A stretch of DNA of 64,000 nt from Opitutales bacterium (lineage in GTDB: Bacteria > Verrucomicrobiota > Verrucomicrobiia > Opitutales > Seribacteraceae): positions 62,001-126,000 of the forward strand of contig JAOFTV010000003.1 in NCBI GenBank assembly GCA_028045305.1. The letters are read 5' to 3'. Under the pieces are notes generated by a model. It was not told the origin of the DNA, searched no databases, and was given only the letters and a program-made list of their open reading frames with translations. Position numbers and translations under genes: made by a program. This document shows, piece by piece, positions 28,968-38,628 of the stretch. Within the stretch, counting starts at the first letter, position 1. Every line of letters starts with the position of its first letter.

Positions 28968-30203
28968 CTATCCGTGAGGATTTAGAGATTCTTGCAAGCT
29001 CGAACAATAAAGTTTGCGGGCAGGAAACCAGGCACTTACAAGGCCAAGCAGAAGAATACCTACTCCTGTAAGCAAAGCCATGCCATCCAATATGGGCAGG
29101 TTCATACCCACACCAATTTGTAAATGAATAAGCGATGATACAGCCATGGATAAGAGAAAATAAATAATCCATGATCCCAATGCTCCGAAGGCGGATAGCA
29201 ATATAGATTGCCAAAGAATGGATCCAGTTACCACCGTTCGGCTTGCACCCATACAGCGAAGCACCGCAAATTCGCGCCTTCTCTCATGCATGGTTGTACG
29301 CAGGGTTGCTAAAATAATTAAGCCACCCACCAAAGCCATTAATAGGGCAAGAGCAGCAACCGAACGCTCCAGCCAAGCAAAGCGGTTAAAGAAGGACGAT
29401 AAAATTGCAGGTACCGGCCATGCGAGAGTAGCCCGATCGCCCTGCTTATTATATTTTACATCCAAGGCTAGTCCCGATGAACCCTTCAAGTTTAACAATA
29501 CACCACTTATGGAATTTGCTTCCTCAGGATCATGCCCTTCCATCGTTTGTACACCTCTAAGAGGAATCCAGATTACTTGATCGGTTGGAGTTCCCGTGGG
29601 TTCCAAAATTCCCACCACTAGGTAAATATCGTTATGTTTACGGTCTGGGTTGTATTCCAGTCCATGGTAAGGGTGGAATCGATCGCCCAATTGCAACTCA
29701 AGTGCTCTGGCCACTTCGGCACCCACCAAGGCCTCCTTAGCCGAATCCGAAAAGATTCTTCCCGGTGATCGCACCTGATAATTTTTTCCGGATTTCCACT
29801 GATGATTAAGAAATAATTCCGGTATGGTTCCAACTAATCGATATCCAAGGTAATTATCTCCCAAGGCAAATGGATAAGCCTCCGAAACTCCAGGGTGTGA
29901 ACGAATGGTTTCATACTGTTCCCAGTCCAAATTTCCTGGAGAATTTTCCAGGTGGAACAAGGCATTGAGCACGATTTGAAGTTGTGAACCTCTCGCTCCT
30001 AAAACAGCGTCAAATCCACCCGCGGAATGGGCGAAGGCCAGCTTGACTGATTGTTTGGTTTTCCATGCTCCCAAAAATAATCCTCCAGACAAAGATACGG
30101 TAAATACGGCCACTAAAGTAGAAAGGAGGTTCTGCCTGAGTGCTCGTCTCGCAAGTCTTAAAGATACAGATATCGCAGCCATATTTCTTTTACTGTTTTT
30201 CAA
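28968..30203 (-). CDS. ABC transporter permease (FtsX/MacB/LolC type)
   Basis: N-term ARRALRQNLLSTLVAVFTVSLSGGLFLG; C-term LATLRTTMHERRREFAVLRCMGASRTVVTGSILWQSILLSAFGA. Confidence 0.9.
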   Translation of the reverse strand: MKNSKRNMAAISVSLRLARRALRQNLLSTLVAVFTVSLSGGLFLGAWKTKQSVKLAFAHSAGGFDAVLGARGSQLQIVLNALFHLENSPGNLDWEQYETIRSHPGVSEAYPFALGDNYLGYRLVGTIPELFLNHQWKSGKNYQVRSPGRIFSDSAKEALVGAEVARALELQLGDRFHPYHGLEYNPDRKHNDIYLVVGILEPTGTPTDQVIWIPLRGVQTMEGHDPEEANSISGVLLNLKGSSGLALDVKYNKQGDRATLAWPVPAILSSFFNRFAWLERSVAALALLMALVGGLIILATLRTTMHERRREFAVLRCMGASRTVVTGSILWQSILLSAFGALGSWIIYFLLSMAVSSLIHLQIGVGMNLPILDGMALLTGVGILLLGLVSAWFPARKLYCSSLQESLNPHG

Positions 30204-30885
30204 TCTCCACCTCTTCGGACTCTTTAACTTGATTCAATTCTTCCCAGTCAATTTGATGTTCGAACTTCCCAATCACTCGAGGGTCATGGCTGACTAAAAT
30301 GAGTGCGCTCTCCCACTCCTTGCAAAGCGAACGCAGTAGCTCAAGTGAACAATCTGTATTGGTGGGGTCTAAATTTCCTGTTGGTTCATCGGCTAGAACC
30401 AGTTTGGGCCGATTAATCAGAGCACGGGCAATAGCCACGCGTTGTTGCTGACCGATTGAAAGTTGACCAGGAAGGTGATCCTTACGGTCTCCCAGCCCTA
30501 CTTTATCGAGCAAGCAACGAGCCCGGTCAAAGTTGGAGGATCCATTCAGGTTCATGGCCAAGAGTAGGTTTTCCATACAGCTAAAACCGTTCAACAAATT
30601 AAACGATTGAAAGATATAACCAATCATTCCCGATCTCAATTGGTCACGATCTGATTCATTCATCGCACCCAAAGATTGACCATCGATCAAGATCTGTCCC
30701 GAATCCGGAGTTAATACTCCGGCAAGCATATGTAAAAAAGTTGTCTTTCCACTGCCGCTAGGTCCTTTGATAGCGATCTGCTGATTATGCTCCATGGAAA
30801 ATGCCGGCACTTCTACGACAGGCTGACTCTTTCCGTTTGGTAAACGAAAAGATAAATGAAGGTTTTCAACAGATAGAAAGTACAT
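30190..30885 (-). CDS. ABC transporter ATP-binding protein (LolD/MacB type)
   Basis: GPSGSGKTT Walker A; LSIGQQQRVAIARAL; LVLADEPTGNLD. Confidence 0.93.
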   Translation of the reverse strand: MYFLSVENLHLSFRLPNGKSQPVVEVPAFSMEHNQQIAIKGPSGSGKTTFLHMLAGVLTPDSGQILIDGQSLGAMNESDRDQLRSGMIGYIFQSFNLLNGFSCMENLLLAMNLNGSSNFDRARCLLDKVGLGDRKDHLPGQLSIGQQQRVAIARALINRPKLVLADEPTGNLDPTNTDCSLELLRSLCKEWESALILVSHDPRVIGKFEHQIDWEELNQVKESEEVEIEKQ

Positions 30886-31014
30886 GCAATAGAAATTCCT
30901 TAATACCCCAAAGTAATTAGCTGAGCAAGCGGGATGGGCTGAGCACTGAAGGTTTTATCGATTCACTATTTACAAAGATATCAGTTACGATATCAAAAGT
31001 AACAAGGTGGAAAT

Positions 31015-31419
31015 GTGGAAGGTTTTAAGAAAGTAAAATCCAATTCGAAGTGGGGAGTCATTCCCTACCGAACGAATTCTTTTGGAAAGATTGAAGTGCT
31101 TGTGATTTCAACCAAAAGAAAAAATTGGAGCCTACCTAAGGGAAATTTAATGAAACGCATAGGACCAGCCCGTACTGCTCAGTTAGAGGCTTATGAAGAG
31201 GCGGGCATTGAAGGCGTTTTGGCTTCCAAGCCTATTCCCTGTTCTATTGGACGGACTTGTATTTATTTATACCCCATGGCCGTGAGCAAAGTTTTTGAAA
31301 ATTGGCCGGAAGCATCCTTTCGTAAGAGGAAGTGGATACAACTTTCCAAAGCTAGCCATATTCTTCACCATCGGGCAATGGGCAAAGTTTTACGTAAATT
31401 TTTCCCACAAAGGACTTGA
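31015..31419 (+). CDS. NUDIX hydrolase (diphosphoinositol-polyphosphate phosphohydrolase-like)
   Basis: WGVIPYRTNSFGKIEVLVISTKRKNWSLPKGNLMKRIGPARTAQLEAYEEAGIEG; Nudix box partly degenerate. Confidence 0.75.
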   Translation: MEGFKKVKSNSKWGVIPYRTNSFGKIEVLVISTKRKNWSLPKGNLMKRIGPARTAQLEAYEEAGIEGVLASKPIPCSIGRTCIYLYPMAVSKVFENWPEASFRKRKWIQLSKASHILHHRAMGKVLRKFFPQRT

Positions 31420-31460
31420 TTTTCTTTGTCCCCCAAGCCTCTGTGCTTATTACTTAAAGT

Positions 31461-32369
31461 ATGAGCTATCGTGGATTTGACTTTGAAAAAAATGCTCCGC
31501 TTTTTCGACCACCCAAATATACTGGAATTACTCTTTCACTACTTTCTATCTTTGTGTTGGTATGCATGCTTGCCGTTTGGGAGAAAATGGTGCCCATCAA
31601 TCACCAAATAACTCTTGTTGGCTATGCATGGAAGGACTGCCAAGAACCTCTGGAATTATCAAGGGTCTCGTTTCAACAGGAAACCGGCATCCATGTTGAA
31701 ATTCAATATTTTCAAGAATCTACCCTGCTGCAAGCAAACATGCTTCCTGATTCAATTGACTTTATGATCCTTCCGACAGCCAATGATGATCAAACTTTCA
31801 ATTCATCTGAAATGTGGGCAGAAAAAATTCCTTTGGCTTTTCAATCCTCAAATAAACAAGGTAGTATGAAAGGTGAAAAACCGTTAGTTGGCTGGATTGC
31901 TCAAAATACTGCCTCCAGTGTAAACGCTTTGCTTTTTAACAGGTATCTCTCTGCACCTTCAAGGGGCCAATTTGACTTTGCCACAAAAGGCTGGGTAGGC
32001 GTAAAGGGGGACCGGTGGACTAAGTCTCCAAATTTGCAAATGTTCTTACCTAAAAAAATGCAACAATTGGCCTCTCCGATATTCAACGCTTTCCAATTAA
32101 GAGAAGGCGTAAGCGTAAACGCTCAATTCTTTGACCAAGACTCAATGCTTAAGGCCCTAAAATTGACCTCCCAAAGCCAATCAAAGAAATACTTACCTGA
32201 TTTAGTTTGGATAAGCTCAAATGCAATGGCGACTCATTTTGAGACACTCCCGTTTACATCATTAGGGAACCATGGAGTGGTTAGCTTACCAAAAGCTTAT
32301 CTGTGTCAATGGTCTAACCTCCAGCAAACTGCCGAACGATTTCATCACTTTGCATCAAAGAGCATTTAA
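31461..32369 (+). CDS. Membrane-anchored periplasmic-binding-protein-like (ModA-like, degenerate) protein
   Basis: Single N-terminal TM (GITLSLLSIFVLVCMLAVW); LVGYAWKDCQEPLELSRVSFQQETGIHVEIQYFQESTLLQANMLPDSIDFMILPTAND resembles the N-lobe of class II PBPs. Confidence 0.5.
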   Translation: MSYRGFDFEKNAPLFRPPKYTGITLSLLSIFVLVCMLAVWEKMVPINHQITLVGYAWKDCQEPLELSRVSFQQETGIHVEIQYFQESTLLQANMLPDSIDFMILPTANDDQTFNSSEMWAEKIPLAFQSSNKQGSMKGEKPLVGWIAQNTASSVNALLFNRYLSAPSRGQFDFATKGWVGVKGDRWTKSPNLQMFLPKKMQQLASPIFNAFQLREGVSVNAQFFDQDSMLKALKLTSQSQSKKYLPDLVWISSNAMATHFETLPFTSLGNHGVVSLPKAYLCQWSNLQQTAERFHHFASKSI

Positions 32370-32398
32370 TTTTTTTCGCAAAAATCTGAAAAGTTGAG

Positions 32399-33358
32399 AT
32401 GAGATCTGTGTTTTTCCATACTGTTTTTTTAATATATTCGACTTATGCTTTATCAATCGAACATGATTTTAAAGAGACTTTCCAAGATTATACACAAGAG
32501 GATTTGCATGTTGTCGAAAAACAAATTCAAAACCTCTTACCACGCTTAAAACGAACCGTTGTTTCTATCGAAACATTGGATGGAGCTGGGAGTGGGGTCA
32601 TTGTCACCAAAGATGGGTTAGTTATTTCCGCCGCACATGTCATTGAGCAAAGGGGAAAAAAAATGACTGTTATTCTTTCAGATGGCCGAAAGATTCATGC
32701 CGTTAGCAAAGGGGGTTCCCAACTATCCGACGCAGGCATGCTCAAACTTAATGACGACGGACCTTTTGAATTTGCCACTATGGCCAAGTCAGGAAGTTCT
32801 AAAGTTCACCAGTGGTGCTTTGCACTTGGGCATCCAAATGGCTACAATAAAGATAGGGGCATTGTACTTAGGGCAGGTAAAATTCTTGCAAAAAAAGACG
32901 AAACCATTCAAACGAATTGTCGTTTATTAGGAGGAGATTCAGGTGGTGCACTTTTCAATCTTCAAGGAGAAGTAATCGGCATACACAGTCGAATATCCAA
33001 TAAGCCCGAAGAAAATTTTCATACATCTATCGAATCTTTTTTATCAAACTGGGATTATTTTTTGTCTGAGGAACTTTTGACCCTGGAAAATTTGAAAGCA
33101 GGTGGCTTTTTAGGTGTTTCATGTGAGCAATCAAATAATGGTTTGCTAATCCTGAAAGTAGTTCCTGGTTCCGCTGCTGAAAAACTTGGCCTTTTCGCTA
33201 ACGATGAGCTCTTGTGCTTGGATGGAATACCGCTAGACACTAGAGAAAAATTAACAATCCTAGTTTCTAAAAAATCACCCGGAGAAGTAATCACTTTGGA
33301 TTTCTTGAGAAAAGGCAGAGAAATTTCTATTCAGGTAGCCCTAGGGACCCGACAATGA
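32399..33358 (+). CDS. HtrA/DegP-like S1C serine protease with C-terminal PDZ
   Basis: GSGVIVTKDGLVISAAHVIEQ (His), SDAGMLKL (Asp), CRLLGGDSGGALFNLQGEVIGIHSRI (Ser), PDZ GFLGVSCEQSNNGLLILKVVPGSAAEKLGLFANDELLCLDG. Confidence 0.9.
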   Translation: MRSVFFHTVFLIYSTYALSIEHDFKETFQDYTQEDLHVVEKQIQNLLPRLKRTVVSIETLDGAGSGVIVTKDGLVISAAHVIEQRGKKMTVILSDGRKIHAVSKGGSQLSDAGMLKLNDDGPFEFATMAKSGSSKVHQWCFALGHPNGYNKDRGIVLRAGKILAKKDETIQTNCRLLGGDSGGALFNLQGEVIGIHSRISNKPEENFHTSIESFLSNWDYFLSEELLTLENLKAGGFLGVSCEQSNNGLLILKVVPGSAAEKLGLFANDELLCLDGIPLDTREKLTILVSKKSPGEVITLDFLRKGREISIQVALGTRQ

Positions 33359-34389
33359 AAATGCCTAACAAACATAGCTTTCTAATCTTCATTATTTATA
33401 CCCTTACTTGTTCTTGCAACGGCCTAGGCATTCTCAAAAAAGAAAAAAATGATCAACTTGCAGAAAAAAAGATTCTTGAATTTTCTGGAACCTCAAAAAG
33501 TAGAATTCTCGAATCCACAGTTTCATTGTTTCGCAATAATAAAAGAATCGCCCTAGGACTAGTTGTCGATCCAAGTGGGCTATTTTTAACAAAAGCAAGT
33601 GCCAGCGTTGGTGCTACCTATGCAAAATCAAGCACCGGAGAAAAATTTCCTGTAAGAATTCGAAAGCGGGACAAATTTACTGACTTGGCTCTTCTGCAAA
33701 TTCCACAATCATCCCACGATTGGCCACTTATTGATTGGATGGTTGATGATAATCGAACGGTTGAGGGGAGTTGGGTCACAACTGCCAGTCCGACTCTAGA
33801 ATCAGTATACCTGAGTATTCTTTCCGGAAATCCTAGAGAAATTCATCGAGAGGGAGGTGTTATGGGAGTTATCCTTGGTGATAAAGGGGACGAACCGGGT
33901 ATTCCCGTGCTTGAGGTTATTCCCTATTCTGCAGCAGATCGGGGAGGACTTCAGCAAAAAGACTTATTATTGTCAGTTGATGGAAGGAAAGTTTTTAATA
34001 GCCAGGAAGTTTATAATCTGTTGAACGAAAAAGATCCAGGTGACCTTATCCTTCTAAAAGCTAAACGGCGGGAAAATGAGGTCGAAATGAGAATCACCCT
34101 GGGTCATCGTTCCGTAACTTTCGACCTGTTCAACAGGAACTTATTAATAAGTGGACCTGTCTCAAAACGTAAAGATGGATTCCCCATGGTTTTACAGCAT
34201 GATGCCCCCTTGGAACGGACTGCAATGGGCGGCGGCCTTTTTGCTCCATCAGGTAAGTGTATAGGAATAAATGTAGCTAGAGTTGATCGGGTAACAACTT
34301 ATGCGCTCCCTACTTCGATCATTGAACCAATTGTTATAAAATGGCTCAATTCTATGCTCCCCAAAACTAGCGAACCGGATAAGCAATGA
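33355..34389 (+). CDS. Predicted S1C pseudoprotease with PDZ nested inside the trypsin-like fold
   Basis: GLVVDPSGLFLTKASASVG (His lost), TDLALLQIP (Asp kept), PDZ GVMGVILGDKGDEPGIPVLEVIPYSAADRGGLQQKDLLLSVDGRKV, then FPMVLQHDAPLERTAMGGGLFAPSGKCIGINVARV (Ser lost). 4-nt overlap with the active protease. Confidence 0.75.
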   Translation: MKMPNKHSFLIFIIYTLTCSCNGLGILKKEKNDQLAEKKILEFSGTSKSRILESTVSLFRNNKRIALGLVVDPSGLFLTKASASVGATYAKSSTGEKFPVRIRKRDKFTDLALLQIPQSSHDWPLIDWMVDDNRTVEGSWVTTASPTLESVYLSILSGNPREIHREGGVMGVILGDKGDEPGIPVLEVIPYSAADRGGLQQKDLLLSVDGRKVFNSQEVYNLLNEKDPGDLILLKAKRRENEVEMRITLGHRSVTFDLFNRNLLISGPVSKRKDGFPMVLQHDAPLERTAMGGGLFAPSGKCIGINVARVDRVTTYALPTSIIEPIVIKWLNSMLPKTSEPDKQ

Positions 34390-35611
34390 CAATTCTCATT
34401 CCAATTTCTGAACCTCTGTAGGACGGTTCATATGCACCCCTACTCGCCGATCTGCACTCCTGAGCAGTTCTGTAAAAACTACCACCTCTTACCACCCGCT
34501 TAGTTCCATAAATTGGACCAATGGGATCGATGTCTAGTTCTCTTGTAGGGTAATCACCATAATAGTCATAACACCACTCCATAACATTTCCGTGCATATC
34601 ATAAATCCCCCAAGCATTAGCTGAATATTTTGGGGAAGTCGGATCAACCTGACTTATTGAACCACGATTAATTGGAATAAAGGATGTCTTGGACATTCGT
34701 TCATCAAGAATGTAATTACGATTCGATCCATCGATATTTGCATTTTCTCCAGACAGCCAATCTCCATCTTGCAAACCGCAAAATCCTTCGCTTCCTCCTC
34801 GACAAGCATATTCCCATTCCGCTTCAGTTGGTAAACGAACCACCATTCCCCGTGGCAGAATATTTTGTTGTCTCCACTTATTTGTTAAACTCCAACAAAA
34901 AGAAACCGCTTGAGAATAAGAAATTCGAGTGACTGGATATTTTTCATGTAACCTTCCCCGCCTCTTACAACCTAATTGATCCATTTTTTCCACCACATCA
35001 TCAAATGTAGGAAACTTTGGGTTTATTAATTCGTACGACCTTCCACCTTTTACAGGTTCCCAGCTTCCCATAAGATTGGCAGCCTGATGAAAATGTATTT
35101 TTTCACTATTCAAATCCCCATATTTGAGGATTGCATAGTTGTCACCTTTACGCCCGATAGTGCCACTAATTTCATCCAGCAGATCGTCGGTTAAAAAAAA
35201 TACCGGACTTCCTTTTTTAAAATCCTCGTCAAATTGTTCGTTCCACTCTCGATTGGTTAACTCAAATTTACTGATCCAAAAAGGGTTAGTAATTTTTACT
35301 AAGTGTTTTACCTCATCTCCTCTTCGACCATATTCCCTGGCAGGGCTTCCCATGAAAAACTCTCCTGGATTCACCGGAGTAAAGTTATCCATTTCATCAA
35401 GTGCCTTCGTTTCACCATCGGAAATAATCTGCTTCGGGCCTTTGGGGGCGACTGGGATTATACTTCCAGCCATCAATACGGAAAAAAATGGCAGGAAAAT
35501 TGAACTAATAAGAAAAAAATTTAAAACCTGCCTCGGTTTCCAAGCCATTTCAAGCTTTCGATTCAAAAGAAACATATACCCTAAGCCCTCGAGTGAAAAT
35601 CGTAGAGCCAA
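34367..35611 (-). CDS. Secreted formylglycine-generating-enzyme (SUMF1) superfamily protein
   Basis: FTPVNPGEFFMGSPAREYGRRGDEVKHLVKITNPFWISKFELTNREWNEQF; RLPTEAEWEYACRGG; WGIYDMHGNVMEWCYDYYG; RVVRGGSFYRTAQECRSASRG. Start codon uncertain. Confidence 0.88.
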   Translation of the reverse strand: MALRFSLEGLGYMFLLNRKLEMAWKPRQVLNFFLISSIFLPFFSVLMAGSIIPVAPKGPKQIISDGETKALDEMDNFTPVNPGEFFMGSPAREYGRRGDEVKHLVKITNPFWISKFELTNREWNEQFDEDFKKGSPVFFLTDDLLDEISGTIGRKGDNYAILKYGDLNSEKIHFHQAANLMGSWEPVKGGRSYELINPKFPTFDDVVEKMDQLGCKRRGRLHEKYPVTRISYSQAVSFCWSLTNKWRQQNILPRGMVVRLPTEAEWEYACRGGSEGFCGLQDGDWLSGENANIDGSNRNYILDERMSKTSFIPINRGSISQVDPTSPKYSANAWGIYDMHGNVMEWCYDYYGDYPTRELDIDPIGPIYGTKRVVRGGSFYRTAQECRSASRGAYEPSYRGSEIGMRIVIAYPVR

Positions 35612-35706
35612 ATATCAAACCTGTCCACCGGCTCACTCATATACCATGAAAAAGAAGGCGGGGGTTGCTTCAAAGCAAAATGAAATAATTACCTTGGATC
35701 GCTTCT

Positions 35707-37374
35707 TCATTGTGTGGCAGATTCTTCATGCACCATAGGAAGTTTAATATAAAAAGTAGTTCCTATCCCTTCTTTACTATCAAACCAAATTTGTCCCTTA
35801 TGGGATTTAACAATTACATTGTGAGCAATGGCTAGTCCTTGACCCGTTCCGACACCCACCTCCTTGGTAGTAAAGAACGGTTCAAATATTCTCGTCTGCA
35901 CCTTTGCGGGAATACCCCCTCCGTTGTCCGCAATCGAAATGACTACACATTCAGCGTCTGGATAATGCTGGGTGGCTACTACAATTGCTCCTTTTTGCCC
36001 CTCCTTCATTCGATCACGAATCGCATGGGCACCATTGACGATTAAATTAAGTACGACCTGATTTATTTCTCCAACATTACAGGGAACCATAGGCATGCTG
36101 TCTTGAAGTCGTAAATCAAGTTCTGCATGATATTTCCATTCATTTGTCGCAACTACTACCGTGGACCTTATTGCTTGATTTAAATCATTTGGTCTTTTTG
36201 CCGATTCAGCATCCCGATAGGCAAAATTTTTCATCGACTTGACAATCGTAGTAATTCTAGAAATTCCTTCCGCTGCTTGCTCAACTGCTTCCTCTGCATT
36301 TTCTTTAAAAAAATCAATTTCGCCATCATCGGGAGCATCAGGAGACTGGTTCAATTTCTTTATAAAGCCATTCGTTGCATCTTTTAAAAAAAGAATGTTA
36401 TCATTGGCAAATTGGGATGGTGAATTGATCTCATGAGCAATACCTGATGCCAATTGACCCACCGCTTCCATTTTTTGGGCATGAACCAACTGGGTTTCCA
36501 ATTCCTGCCTTTGCCGCATTTCTAACTTAAGTTTGTCATTACTTTTTTGCAAGGCAGCTGTTCTTTTAAGAACTGTGCTCTCCAACCCAATAATCAAACC
36601 CTGCAGCTTTTTGGTAACAGAACGAATCTCGTAAGGCCCAGAAGCTTTCAGATTGAAAGGTTGGTTACGATCAATTGAATTTTTTGCAGCTTCTTCTAAT
36701 TTACGAATCGGACTGGCAAAACTTTTGTATGTTACGATGGCCAAGGAAACGACGAGGCAAAAATATAACCCGATTGCGATAAAAAAAAGCATAAACCTCG
36801 TACTTCTCTCCTCTTCCATAAGTGCCCACTTTTGAGCTATGGCTAACTGGGATTCTCTAAGGTTTGCTTTCGCTTTAGATTCTAAAAAGTCCAAACCTCC
36901 AGAAAGATTCTCTCGAGCAGAATCGTAACTTAACCTCGATTTATTCCGCTGTTTTAAGGAATGTAAATTTGGCTGTTCAAAAATATCCTCCATTGCAAAA
37001 ATTGCTGACTCCAAAATCTCCAAGTTGGCTTCAATTGGCTGCATGATTTTAACAGGATAGTTCTTGCGGTGCCGTTCCAAAATCACCCGCATACCTTCCT
37101 TGGCAGCACTCAACCTATCTCTCACCACACCATAAACGCCTGAATAGTTCTCGGGATAAATTTCCAGTGCTTTGGAAATATCCCTTGACGCATCTAAAAA
37201 TGCTATCACATCACTATACTCGGCAGAGCTCACTCCAGAGTTTTTACTTTCCTCTTTAAGCTCCCTGTTGGACCGAGCATTGCTTTCAAGCATCCACCAA
37301 CCAAAAATACCAACGAGCAAAGCACCTCCTAGGCTACCTGCCGAAAGTAGGCCGATGTAAGATTTTACTTTCAT
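35707..37374 (-). CDS. Sensor histidine kinase (two TM, extracytoplasmic sensor, HAMP-like linker, HisKA + HATPase_c)
   Basis: [24 protein letters not shown]-box; [13 protein letters not shown]-box; [47 protein letters not shown]. Confidence 0.92.
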   Translation of the reverse strand: MKVKSYIGLLSAGSLGGALLVGIFGWWMLESNARSNRELKEESKNSGVSSAEYSDVIAFLDASRDISKALEIYPENYSGVYGVVRDRLSAAKEGMRVILERHRKNYPVKIMQPIEANLEILESAIFAMEDIFEQPNLHSLKQRNKSRLSYDSARENLSGGLDFLESKAKANLRESQLAIAQKWALMEEERSTRFMLFFIAIGLYFCLVVSLAIVTYKSFASPIRKLEEAAKNSIDRNQPFNLKASGPYEIRSVTKKLQGLIIGLESTVLKRTAALQKSNDKLKLEMRQRQELETQLVHAQKMEAVGQLASGIAHEINSPSQFANDNILFLKDATNGFIKKLNQSPDAPDDGEIDFFKENAEEAVEQAAEGISRITTIVKSMKNFAYRDAESAKRPNDLNQAIRSTVVVATNEWKYHAELDLRLQDSMPMVPCNVGEINQVVLNLIVNGAHAIRDRMKEGQKGAIVVATQHYPDAECVVISIADNGGGIPAKVQTRIFEPFFTTKEVGVGTGQGLAIAHNVIVKSHKGQIWFDSKEGIGTTFYIKLPMVHEESATQ

Positions 37375-37398
37375 GAACCCTTGTCCATTGCAATTCGA

Positions 37399-38547
37399 TT
37401 ACTTCGGATAAGATACAGGAATCAATACCTTAATCTTTTTGGGGAAGGGATCATCGGAGTAACAAGATGCATAATTTTTAATTACCTTAAGCAAGTGTCG
37501 GTCAATATCGGCACCGGACGATGCGATTAGCATACTTTCTTGAAGCAAGAGGTCTTCGGCTAAAATCATTCCTTCCATAAATTTTTTGTAACTCAATTCC
37601 TCCATTTCAAACTTGGATGCATTGTTGCTAAGTTGAGCTGCTAGAGCCTCTATTACAAAAGGAGCATAAATCTCCTGGCGGGATTCAAAGGTTTTAAGGA
37701 TTAAAGTATCTTCGTGCCCTTGCTCCTTGTAATAGTCGTAATCAAGTGCCAATCGAATGATAGAGGCACTTGCACGAATACCAGAACTGTCATCAGGCTC
37801 AAATTTTGGTTGAACATCTAAGCGCTGTAATATCTCGCCCACATCTTCCAGTCCGGGAATCAAGTCAACAATCTTGAGCGTCTCTGTCGGTAATTCACGA
37901 AGCATAATCTTGATCTCTGGAGGCAACTTCTCTCGATGATAAACCGCTTCGCTCACATGTGCAGGAAGAGAAAGGTAAGCAAGCTGAGAAAACACTGCCG
38001 CTACATCCACCCGCCAAGCTTGTGGTACCCCCAGAGACTCTGCCAAGGAGTTTGCTAGCCGTCTCACTCTTTGTGCCCGACCAAAGAATAAAGGCTGTAT
38101 GGTAGACAGAGACTGTGCGAGCGCATCAACCGCACCTCGCAAAGTTTGATCAAGCAATATCCTCTTACTGCAAATAAGGTCATACTGATTGACCGCATCC
38201 GTAAGTACATTAATCAAAGTTTCTGGAGGGCATGGTTTGGACAGCATCCTAAAGACATTTCCTTCATTAACTGCAGCCATGGCAGATTCAAAATCTGTGA
38301 ATCCAGTTAAAAGAACAGTCACAACTTCTGGGTCGATTTTTTTGATAGCGGCAAGCATTTCCGCACCATTCATTCTCGGCATTCTCATATCGGAAAGCAC
38401 AACCGCAAAGCCGCCCTCCTCTTGAAATAATTCTAAGCCTTCCTGTCCATCTGATGCCAAATGTAACTCAAATTTATTTCTAAGGTTTAATTGAAAGCCT
38501 TTAAGGATAGATTCCTCATCATCCACGCATAAAATTTTGGTATTCAT
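37399..38547 (-). CDS. Response regulator: REC domain + degenerate HD(-GYP)-like output domain
   Basis: ILCVDDEESILKGF, VVLSDMRMPRMNG, LLTGFTD, RMLSKPC; C-term RAQRVRRLANSLAESLGVPQAWRVDVAAVFSQLAYLSLP. Confidence 0.85.
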   Translation of the reverse strand: MNTKILCVDDEESILKGFQLNLRNKFELHLASDGQEGLELFQEEGGFAVVLSDMRMPRMNGAEMLAAIKKIDPEVVTVLLTGFTDFESAMAAVNEGNVFRMLSKPCPPETLINVLTDAVNQYDLICSKRILLDQTLRGAVDALAQSLSTIQPLFFGRAQRVRRLANSLAESLGVPQAWRVDVAAVFSQLAYLSLPAHVSEAVYHREKLPPEIKIMLRELPTETLKIVDLIPGLEDVGEILQRLDVQPKFEPDDSSGIRASASIIRLALDYDYYKEQGHEDTLILKTFESRQEIYAPFVIEALAAQLSNNASKFEMEELSYKKFMEGMILAEDLLLQESMLIASSGADIDRHLLKVIKNYASCYSDDPFPKKIKVLIPVSYPK

Positions 38548-38628
38548 AAATTTAAAAAGGTGATGATCTTGAAGAAATTACTCATCCCTCAGAAAACGAT
38601 TTAACAAGCAGTGGAAAAATAAGCATAT

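Noticed and set aside
30960-31000. GATATC-N6-GATATC repeat in the divergent 30885/31015 intergenic region
   Set aside because: Six-bp palindromic units are too short to distinguish from chance without conservation.
35139-35738. 199-aa plus-strand ORF
   Set aside because: Mostly antisense to the SUMF1-like gene; Ser-rich shadow composition.
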